Part shown: positions 6,967 through 13,941 of the stretch, one piece after another | How the letters are laid out: every line of letters starts with the position of its first letter | How positions within the stretch are numbered: the stretch's first letter is position 1 | Source of the DNA: Butyrivibrio sp. | GTDB lineage: Bacteria; Bacillota_A; Clostridia; Lachnospirales; Lachnospiraceae | Length of the DNA: 13,941 nucleotides | Reading direction: 5' to 3' | Assembly: GCA_017996845.1 (NCBI GenBank) | Contig: JAGOGF010000062.1 | Span: 1 to 13,941, forward strand | Made by a program: the position numbers and the translations under genes | Notes under the pieces: generated by a model | Databases searched by the model: none | The model's input: only the letters and a program-made list of their open reading frames with translations | Told to the model about the DNA's origin: nothing

Positions 6967-7025
6967 TTACACCCTGAACCACTTACAATATACTAAACCT
7001 ACTTGTCTATAAAAGGAGTTACCCT

Positions 7026-8840
7026 ATGGCAGTTAATTCATTTCGGGAAGATGAAAAAAGCTCCGGTGTATCCAACACCGTCACATTAAAACGTCTTCTA
7101 TCCTACCTTCTGGCCTATAAGAAACAAATCATTATTGTTCTGTTCATTATGGCTTATGCATCTACTGTTTCTCTGATCAATCCTCTGATCATGGAATCAG
7201 CAATTGATAATCACATCCAGTCCGGTGATTTTAAAGGACTATTGCACCTGGCAATTCTTGCGATCATTCTAAATGGCACTATGGTGCTGTTGATTCGTTT
7301 TCGTATGTATATGATGGCCGGTGTCTGTAATAAAGTCCTTCTGACAATACGTCAGGAACTCTATACACATATTCAGACATTGGATTTCCACTTTTTTGAT
7401 TCAAGACCAAACGGCAAGATTCTCTCCCGTATTATCGGAGATATCAATTCACTCAAGGATGTCCTCAACAATTTTGTAACCACCCTTTTGCCTGACGCCG
7501 TTACCGTTATCGCGGTTGTGATCATCATGTTTATCAAAAATCCACGCCTTGCTGCCGCTTCACTGATTTCCATTCCCATTATGGCAATCGGAATCTGGGT
7601 GATTCAGGTAAAAGCACATAAACGCTGGCTTATTTTCCGCAAAAAATCATCTAACTTAAATGCCTATATTCACGAAGATATGTCCGGTATTCGAATCATA
7701 CAAAGTTTTACGGCAGAACCTGAAACAAGAACTACTTTTAAAGGGCTGCTCAAGGAACATCGCGACAGCTTCATGGATGCAGTGCGCATTGCAGACGGAT
7801 TTAATTCTGTTATCGATTTTTGTTGGGGCCTTGGTTCTATTTCCATGTTTTACGTCGGAATTGCTGTCCTTGGCATCGGCACAAAACAGGTTGGTCTTCT
7901 GATTGCTTTCAGTTCCTATATTTCCATGTTCTGGAATCCGATTATGAATCTGAGCAATTTCTATAATCAGCTGATCACAAATATTGCCGGAGCAGAACGT
8001 GTATTTGAAATCATGGATACCCCTTCCGAAATCACAAATGGACAGGATGTGGCAGAAATGCCGCCGATCAAAGGAGATGTAACCTTTGATCACGTTTCCT
8101 TCAGTTATGATGACAAAACAAAGGTATTGGATGATGTCACTTTTCATATTCAGCCAGGGGAAACCATTGCCCTGGTAGGTCCAACCGGTGCAGGGAAAAC
8201 AACCATTGTCTCACTAATCAGTCGTTTCTATGATGTGCAAAGCGGTCAGGTTCTGATTGACGGCAAGGATGTCAAGAATGTTACCATAGAAAGTCTGCGC
8301 AGCCAGATGGGAATCATGACACAGGACAGCTTTCTTTTCACCGGAACGGTAAAAGAAAATATCCGTTATGGTAAACTTGATGCATCCGATGAAGAAGTAA
8401 TTGCCGCAGCGAAAGCTGTTAATGCGCATGACTTTATTATGCAGCTGAAAGACGGCTATGATACAGAACTTTCCGAAAGAGGAGGCGGTCTTTCCATCGG
8501 TCAGAAACAGCTCCTTGCTTTTGCAAGAACCATGATCAGTATGCCGAAGATTCTGATTCTGGATGAAGCAACCAGCAGCATTGATACCCAGACCGAACTT
8601 CTGGTACAGAAGGGAATTGATGCTTTGCTAAAGGGTAGAACCAGTTTTGTAGTTGCGCACAGACTCAGTACCATACGAAAAGCAAACCGCATTTTTGTTG
8701 TGGATCATGCACACGTCATTGAAGAAGGTTCGCATGATGAACTGCTTGCCAAAAAAGGTGCTTATTACAAACTTTATATGGCACAGTTCTCTCATGCACT
8801 TGGCGTCAGTCAGGATGCAGATACTGCCGCAGGAATGTAA
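7026..8840 (+). CDS. ABC exporter half-transporter, catalytic-Glu subunit
   Basis: Partner of the preceding gene, 604 residues: a short polar N-terminus (1-20), six transmembrane helices (about 35-315) and a nucleotide-binding domain (about 350-590). Walker A is GPTGAGKTT with K391. Walker B is ILILDEATSSID with the catalytic glutamate E514 intact, and H545 is the switch histidine. The signature is degenerate, LSIGQ at 489-493 instead of LSGGQ. This is the mirror image of the first subunit's defect, so the two proteins should form an obligate heterodimer with a single hydrolytic site made from this Walker A/B and the partner's LSGGQ. The ATG at 7026 is preceded by AAAAGGAG with 7-nt spacing. 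The operon ends at the bidirectional terminator at 8902-8942. Multidrug export is the usual family role; the substrate cannot be read from sequence. Confidence 0.95.
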   Translation: MAVNSFREDEKSSGVSNTVTLKRLLSYLLAYKKQIIIVLFIMAYASTVSLINPLIMESAIDNHIQSGDFKGLLHLAILAIILNGTMVLLIRFRMYMMAGVCNKVLLTIRQELYTHIQTLDFHFFDSRPNGKILSRIIGDINSLKDVLNNFVTTLLPDAVTVIAVVIIMFIKNPRLAAASLISIPIMAIGIWVIQVKAHKRWLIFRKKSSNLNAYIHEDMSGIRIIQSFTAEPETRTTFKGLLKEHRDSFMDAVRIADGFNSVIDFCWGLGSISMFYVGIAVLGIGTKQVGLLIAFSSYISMFWNPIMNLSNFYNQLITNIAGAERVFEIMDTPSEITNGQDVAEMPPIKGDVTFDHVSFSYDDKTKVLDDVTFHIQPGETIALVGPTGAGKTTIVSLISRFYDVQSGQVLIDGKDVKNVTIESLRSQMGIMTQDSFLFTGTVKENIRYGKLDASDEEVIAAAKAVNAHDFIMQLKDGYDTELSERGGGLSIGQKQLLAFARTMISMPKILILDEATSSIDTQTELLVQKGIDALLKGRTSFVVAHRLSTIRKANRIFVVDHAHVIEEGSHDELLAKKGAYYKLYMAQFSHALGVSQDADTAAGM

Positions 8841-8901
8841 ACATTTGCTGTTAATTCACTAATCTGCTGCTTCTGTATCATAGAAGTAAGCAAAAAAGAA
8901 A

Positions 8902-8942
8902 CGCCCCGAAAAGTCTAATCACAAACTCAGCCTTTCGGGGCG
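8902..8942. terminator. Bidirectional terminator between the exporter operon and thiN
   Basis: CGCCCCGAAA (8902-8911) pairs perfectly with 8933-8942 around a 21-nt loop. Rightward it is followed by GTTCTTAT. Leftward it is followed by GTTTCTTTTTTGC, a better U-tract. It serves the convergent genes on both sides. The flanking bases 8841-8901 hold no gene. Confidence 0.88.
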
Positions 8943-8966
8943 GTTCTTATATTCGAGGAAATTTTC

Positions 8967-9647
8967 TTATTTCTGTGAATCCCACTTAACTGTAATCAGA
9001 AGGGTACCCTGTTCTACCGTAACCTCTGCTGCTTCCTCAGCAATAAATTCATTGCTGACACCAATTGGATAATCATTGGTCAGCGTTACATGATCCAGTC
9101 CATACTGCAAACCGGTTTCCGTAACACCATCTGCCTGGTCTCCCATTACGAAAATAGACAGTGTACCTGTCATACCGGTATGGAAATGGATTGTTTCGTT
9201 CTCTGCAATCAGTAAAAGCTGGTTACTTTCCATAATATAACCAACTGCGCCATGGTGCTTGATAAAAAGAAGTGTCTGAATATTTGCAAACGTATGATCC
9301 AGCCGTCTGCCACCAAGCGCACCATATAGATAGAATTTGCGGTATCCTTTTTCCAGTCCGATTCGAACCGCTTTCATCGTATCGGTATCATCCTTATGCA
9401 CATCCAACTGCATTACCCGCTCCGGATCCTGCTGTTTTATTTCTTCCAATATTTGTGCATAGTCAGGTCGGACCTCATAAAGCGAATCAAAATCTCCCAC
9501 GATAAGATCCGGCAGAATTCCCATATTTTCAAGATAAGAAAAACCTGCATCACAGGCAATCAGAAAATCACCATCTGCTCTGTTTAATTCTATTGGCTGA
9601 AAATCCCCCGCTGCAACAATGATACACTTATGATTTATAGGTTCCAT
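8967..9647 (-). CDS. thiN: Thiamine diphosphokinase
   Basis: Transfers pyrophosphate from ATP to thiamine, giving thiamine diphosphate; cytoplasmic. It has 226 residues, the usual bacterial length. The N-terminal catalytic domain shows DLIVGDFDSL (GDFDS at 51-55), KDDTD at 85-89 and GALGGRRLDH at 109-118, which bind Mg-ATP and thiamine. The C-terminal beta-domain (about 150-226) contains the thiamine-binding segment with SNEF at 198-201. The start is supported by AGGA (in the complement of 9657-9660) at about 9-nt spacing. It lies 25 nt downstream of the TPR gene and is probably cotranscribed with it. No thiamine riboswitch or other thiamine gene is present. In many Firmicutes this gene follows rsgA and rpe; here that context is absent. 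Confidence 0.95.
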   Translation of the reverse strand: MEPINHKCIIVAAGDFQPIELNRADGDFLIACDAGFSYLENMGILPDLIVGDFDSLYEVRPDYAQILEEIKQQDPERVMQLDVHKDDTDTMKAVRIGLEKGYRKFYLYGALGGRRLDHTFANIQTLLFIKHHGAVGYIMESNQLLLIAENETIHFHTGMTGTLSIFVMGDQADGVTETGLQYGLDHVTLTNDYPIGVSNEFIAEEAAEVTVEQGTLLITVKWDSQK

Positions 9648-9672
9648 TCTTATACATCCTGTCCAATCTGAT

Positions 9673-11025
9673 TTATTTTTTGCTCAGGTACGAAAGATTG
9701 TTAAAATCAAGTGTCCATTCATTTTCTCCGCCCCAATCTCCAATTGAATTTTTGGTTGTCTCACCTTCTGATTGGTAAACAGTCGTATCCAGACGATAAT
9801 TCATCTTTGGAACAAGTCTGCCGTTTACACTTACATTACTGTATATGTAACTGATCGTATACTGTGTATGCGGATAATAGGTGTTGTTTACTTCTGCCGG
9901 CTCAAAAGACATCTGTATATGTTCTACTCCATCATCTATAATTCCGGTAGTCCATACCGTAATCATCCCTTTTGTTGCCGGATTTTCCCCAAAATTCATA
10001 AAATGGTAAGTCCATCCGTTTGTCTGATCATCCGTTAATACGATTCCTTCTCTGCTGACCGGGATTTCTGAGGAATTCTCCCATACTCCGTTCTGTCCAT
10101 CCGTAAATTTCTTCTTTACACCGGTATATGTCTCGCCTGTAATAAAGTCTCTTGCCGCTTCCAGACTTCCGGCATCCATCTGTGCAAAAATATCCTGAAA
10201 CAGATTCAGCTCCTTCTGCGCATCCTGCATACAGGACATAAGAGAAGCCGTCCCAACGGTATTTCCCAGGTCTTTCTGTGCAAGTGTAAGAATGTCTTCA
10301 TATGCCTTTGCATCTGATAAAGCAAACCACACTTTTCCCCCAACCGGCTCAAGATATTTCAGTATGTCTTTTTTCAATCCATCAGATGGAGACTTTTCAT
10401 ATAGCTTCAGCATTCTATTCATGATATCTGCATACTGTGAGAAGGAAGATGCTTCCTTATCTGTTCCCCAGAATATTACATTTATACCATCTTCATCACT
10501 TCTGAGCATGGTATAATCATAAGCTTTATCCAGCACCTGCAGTGCATCCTTATACGACGGATCTTTCTCCAGAATATCCACAATCTGTGAAACAGTATCC
10601 AAAGTTGCTGTTCCGGCATTCATTTCAGTCACAACTTCATTCAGACTGACCGTCAGGTAATTGGTGAAAAGCGTTTCATTTTGCGTATTTTCCCATCCTG
10701 TATATAGCGTACTTTTTGCCGATTTAACGTCTTTTAGACTCAGATATGCAGTTGCCATATTCTGATATGCCAGTACGGATGTTGAATCAAGCGAAATTGC
10801 CGCCTGATATGCGGTAACAGCATTCTGATAATCTGCATTGGCAGAATATGCATTTCCTTTCTGCAGCGCGCGTTTGACACGAACCATCGGAAGACTCTGA
10901 TATAACAGGAAAATTCCCACTGCAATCGCAACACCCATGACAATCATTCCGATAATCTGCAAGCGAAACAGTAATTTTTCAATTGCAGGATCTTTTGCTT
11001 TTTTTCTTTTATCACTTTTTTTCAT
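9673..11025 (-). CDS. Membrane-anchored TPR-repeat protein of unknown function
   Basis: A 450-residue protein I cannot assign to a characterised family. A very basic N-terminus (MKKSDKRKKAK) is followed by one transmembrane helix at about 22-43, giving an inside-N, outside-C topology by the positive-inside rule. Next come about two TPR-like helical hairpins (roughly 50-116; AYSANADYQNAVTAYQAAI is the clearest), an alpha-helical region to about 300, and a beta-rich C-terminal domain with many Thr, Asn and aromatic residues, ending near the stop as LDFNNLSYLSKK. The reading frame stays open upstream to a TTG at 11067, but the ATG at 11025 has GGAG 9 nt before it and the TTG has none, so I start at 11025. 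It precedes thiN by 25 nt and follows the HAD gene by 101 nt. An extracytoplasmic scaffold or envelope role is possible but not shown. Confidence 0.85.
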   Translation of the reverse strand: MKKSDKRKKAKDPAIEKLLFRLQIIGMIVMGVAIAVGIFLLYQSLPMVRVKRALQKGNAYSANADYQNAVTAYQAAISLDSTSVLAYQNMATAYLSLKDVKSAKSTLYTGWENTQNETLFTNYLTVSLNEVVTEMNAGTATLDTVSQIVDILEKDPSYKDALQVLDKAYDYTMLRSDEDGINVIFWGTDKEASSFSQYADIMNRMLKLYEKSPSDGLKKDILKYLEPVGGKVWFALSDAKAYEDILTLAQKDLGNTVGTASLMSCMQDAQKELNLFQDIFAQMDAGSLEAARDFITGETYTGVKKKFTDGQNGVWENSSEIPVSREGIVLTDDQTNGWTYHFMNFGENPATKGMITVWTTGIIDDGVEHIQMSFEPAEVNNTYYPHTQYTISYIYSNVSVNGRLVPKMNYRLDTTVYQSEGETTKNSIGDWGGENEWTLDFNNLSYLSKK

Positions 11026-11077
11026 AAATAAAGACTCCAAATGTTTCTTTCTGTTATTCTGTTGCAAACTTCAGCCT

Positions 11078-11106
11078 ATCTTACCATGGGATTTGCATAT
11101 ATACAA
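11078..11106 (-). promoter_or_regulatory. Possible promoter of the TPR-thiN operon
   Basis: The minus strand reads TGGTAAGAT (complement of 11078-11086), an extended -10 element. A poor -35, TTGTAT (complement of 11101-11106), lies 17 bp upstream. The start would be near 11071, about 46 nt before the ATG. There is no terminator between the HAD stop and this point, so read-through from the HAD gene is also possible. Confidence 0.35.
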
Positions 11107-11126
11107 GTTCGCGATGGCTCACATTC

Positions 11127-11939
11127 TTATTCCGGCATCACGGACATATTTTCCAGAATATGTCCCATTTCGCCGATGGACTCATATACTGCATCGGGTT
11201 GTACCTCAGCGCGGGCTATGTCTTCTGTTTGGGTTTCTCCCGTCATAACCAGTACCCCATTCGCCCCATTTTGTACTCCGGTTGCAACATCCGTATAAAT
11301 CCGATCTCCCACAAAAGTACTTTTCTGCCTGCAGACTCCCGTTGCATCTATAATCATATCAACGGTCTCTTTAAATGGTTTGCCGACATATCTTGGCTGT
11401 ACCCCTGTTGAAAGGGAAATAGCAGCGCAGATTGCTCCGCAATCGGGAATAAATCCTCCCTCGACCGGACAATTGATATCCAAATGCGTTGCCAGAAAAA
11501 GTGCACCGTTTCGAATAAAAGTGCATGCTTTTGTCAGCTTCTCGTATGTAAGTGTCTTGTCAAATCCGACTACAACAATGTCCGGATTCTCTTCATCCAG
11601 AATAATCCCGGATTCTATAAAACTTTCCGCAAGCGGTTCCGTTCCCAATAAATATACTTTTTTATCAGGATAATGCATTTTCAGAAAATGGATCATAACG
11701 TCCCCGGAAGTCATGATCTGACTGCGTTCGATATAGCAGTTCATCCCGGCCAATTTTTGGATGTATTTTTCTGCAGATTGTGAAGAATTATTTGTAAAAA
11801 AAATATATTTTTTTCCACTTTTCCTTACCTGTTCCAAAAAATAAAGCGCTCCGTCCAAAATTTTATCTCCCAGATAAAATGTACCATCCATATCCAAAAC
11901 AAAAAGTTCTGTTTCTTTGATCAGTTGTTCTCTATCCAT
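11127..11939 (-). CDS. HAD-IIA family phosphatase (NagD/AraL-like)
   Basis: Cytoplasmic Mg-dependent phosphatase of the haloacid dehalogenase superfamily, subclass IIA, 270 residues. Motif I is FVLDMDGT with the nucleophile D16 and general acid/base D18. Motif II is FFTNNSS with T49. The motif III lysine is K187 in GKPF. Motif IV is GDRIYTD with D212 and D217. The cap domain lies between about 80 and 175. Relatives act on small sugar phosphates, nucleotides or glycolytic side products such as 2-phosphoglycolate, with broad specificity, so the substrate cannot be named here. The ribosome binding site is weak (AGGG about 14 nt upstream). It is the first gene of a probable leftward unit with the TPR and thiN genes. 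Confidence 0.93.
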   Translation of the reverse strand: MDREQLIKETELFVLDMDGTFYLGDKILDGALYFLEQVRKSGKKYIFFTNNSSQSAEKYIQKLAGMNCYIERSQIMTSGDVMIHFLKMHYPDKKVYLLGTEPLAESFIESGIILDEENPDIVVVGFDKTLTYEKLTKACTFIRNGALFLATHLDINCPVEGGFIPDCGAICAAISLSTGVQPRYVGKPFKETVDMIIDATGVCRQKSTFVGDRIYTDVATGVQNGANGVLVMTGETQTEDIARAEVQPDAVYESIGEMGHILENMSVMPE

Positions 11940-11994
11940 CTGTTTTATATTTTCCCTTTTCTGTTTTTCTTAAATACAATCATATATTTTTATT

Positions 11995-12022
11995 ATTCTA
12001 ACACTACTTTTCTGCATTTGAA
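11995..12022 (-). promoter_or_regulatory. Predicted extended -10 promoter of the HAD gene
   Basis: The minus strand reads TGTTAGAAT (complement of 11995-12003), an extended -10 with 5/6 hexamer match. A partial -35, TTCAAA (complement of 12017-12022), lies 16 bp upstream. The start near 11988 gives a leader of about 49 nt. Confidence 0.4.
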
Positions 12023-12058
12023 AAGTTTAAACACCTTTTCTCCTGTTTTTCTGATTTC

Positions 12059-12087
12059 TTGACATTTAAATAAAATGCTGTAATACT
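12059..12087 (+). promoter_or_regulatory. Predicted promoter of the YgjP-like gene
   Basis: A perfect -35 TTGACA (12059-12064) is followed after 17 bp by AATACT (12082-12087) with an extended TGn at 12079-12081. The predicted start near 12094 leaves about 33 nt before the ATG at 12127, but only 12 nt and no ribosome binding site before the upstream ATG at 12106. This supports the later start. Confidence 0.6.
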
Positions 12088-12126
12088 CTGAAATCATAGA
12101 TTTTTATGAGGAAAGGGTATTCATAT

Positions 12127-12753
12127 ATGTCTGCAAAATCTGCTTCACTCCAATCTGACTACCATCTGCATGTAAGTCTTTCTGATGGTTCCACACAGGA
12201 TGTTCCCTGTAACATTGTCAGATCGGATCGCAAAAGCTATTCCATCTCCGTGGATCAAAAGGGGACTGTTACCTTACATGCACCGCTTCAGGCTTCCGAA
12301 ACATTTATTTCGGAACTTCTTCAGAATAAATCTGATTGGATTTTAAGCAAATATTCTGCGGCACTTCATGCTGCCAGTCTGCGGTCTTCCTCTCCCTATT
12401 CTGATGCACAGCGAAACCTTCTGGAGAAGAGGTACCGCCGCGCCGCTATAGATTACTTTCCCAAAAGGGTCTATTTTTACGAATCACAGCTGTCCGTGCA
12501 TCATAAAAAAATTGCCATTCGTGATCAAAAAACCCGTTGGGGAAGCTGCACATCATCTGGTACACTTTCCTTTAACTGGCGTCTGATATTGGCTCCGCCA
12601 CATATCCTGGATTATGTCGTCGTTCACGAATTATGTCATCTGATTCATATGAATCATTCCGCTGCTTTTTGGACAACCGTCAGTTCCATCATTCCGGATT
12701 ACAAAGAATGCCGGAAATGGCTTCGTGTACATGGTCAGGAACTTAAGTTATAA
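12127..12753 (+). CDS. YgjP/DUF45-type zinc metalloprotein (SprT-like zincin)
   Basis: A 208-residue single-domain cytoplasmic zincin. The zinc site is HELCH at 167-171 (H167, catalytic-type E168, H171) with a third histidine at H177 in MNHSAAFW. The upstream family motif TRWGSC lies at 136-141, followed by LSFNWRLILAPP. This architecture defines the YgjP-like metallopeptidase family, whose physiological substrate is not well settled. The frame is open from an ATG at 12106, but the purine-rich ribosome binding site GAGGAAAGGG (12108-12117) sits inside that extension, ideally placed 9 nt before the ATG at 12127, which I take as the start. It is monocistronic, with its own promoter and terminator, and convergent with the helicase gene. 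Confidence 0.9.
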   Translation: MSAKSASLQSDYHLHVSLSDGSTQDVPCNIVRSDRKSYSISVDQKGTVTLHAPLQASETFISELLQNKSDWILSKYSAALHAASLRSSSPYSDAQRNLLEKRYRRAAIDYFPKRVYFYESQLSVHHKKIAIRDQKTRWGSCTSSGTLSFNWRLILAPPHILDYVVVHELCHLIHMNHSAAFWTTVSSIIPDYKECRKWLRVHGQELKL

Positions 12754-12773
12754 TTACCTATTTTTACTACTGT

Positions 12774-12825
12774 AAAAGGCAGTTCAACCCGACTCGTGTA
12801 ATGAGATCAGATTGGACTGCCTTTT
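12774..12825. terminator. Bidirectional terminator between YgjP-like and helicase genes
   Basis: AAAAGGCAGTTCAA (12774-12787) pairs with 12812-12825 over 14 bp with one G-U pair, around a 24-nt loop. The arms end in AAAA on the left and TTTT on the right, so each strand has a U-run after the stem (TTTTCTAT rightward). It lies 20 nt past the YgjP-like stop and about 50 nt past the helicase stop. Confidence 0.88.
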
Positions 12826-12874
12826 CTATATCATATAAAATTGCAATTGTGCAGACAGAATTATTTTATCAGTT

Positions 12875-13941
<1,067 letters not shown>

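Noticed and set aside
7656..8147. 163-codon minus-strand frame inside the second ABC gene
   Set aside because: Antisense shadow with Cys/His/Asn-rich random composition and no start signals.
11940..12105. GAAAAG...CTTTTC inverted repeat (about 12020-12040) as an operator
   Set aside because: Short and AT-rich; similar repeats occur by chance in this T-rich stretch. The two divergent promoters explain the region.

Overview
The window looks like an ordinary chromosomal segment from a low-to-moderate GC, Gram-positive gut Clostridia, most likely a Lachnospiraceae-type bacterium. This rests on protein flavour (stand-alone thiamine pyrophosphokinase, cofactor-independent phosphoglycerate mutase, HAD-IIA phosphatase, cytosolic GH9, Arg/Gly-tailed DEAD-box helicase), strong GGAGG-type ribosome binding sites and TTGACA/TATAAT promoters. 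It is inference: no marker gene fixes the genus. There are no tRNAs, rRNAs, insertion sequences, CRISPR arrays or phage genes.

Layout. (1) 62-5061, leftward: a GH9 glycoside hydrolase and a CDF metal-efflux transporter (44-nt gap, probably one operon), then gpmI with its own promoter and a strong terminator at the left edge. (2) 4909-5217, a divergent regulatory region. It holds a structured leader for the GH9 gene (perfect 14-bp and 9-bp hairpins, competing pairings, a 29-codon reading frame) and a promoter for the rightward genes overlapped by a perfect 8-bp dyad. (3) 5218-8840, rightward: two ABC exporter half-transporters whose degenerate motifs are complementary, as in a heterodimeric multidrug exporter. 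(4) 8902-8942, a bidirectional terminator. (5) 8967-12023, leftward: HAD-IIA phosphatase, a membrane-anchored TPR protein of unknown function, and thiamine pyrophosphokinase. (6) 12059-12825, rightward: a YgjP/DUF45-type zinc metalloprotein, then a second bidirectional terminator. (7) 12875 to the right edge, leftward: the C-terminal part of a DEAD-box RNA helicase with a long Arg/Gly-rich tail, cut by the window.

No single pathway ties the genes together. They are housekeeping and accessory metabolic genes in short transcription units. I found no convincing undescribed multi-gene system. The points most worth a second look are the structured GH9 leader, the operator-like dyad on the exporter promoter, a 27-codon reading frame overlapping the gpmI start by ATGA, the duplicated C-terminal domain in the CDF transporter, the uncharacterised TPR membrane protein, and the RG-rich helicase tail. 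Two start codons were moved inward from the longest reading frame (TPR gene to 11025, YgjP-like gene to 12127) because the ribosome binding sites sit in front of the internal ATGs.
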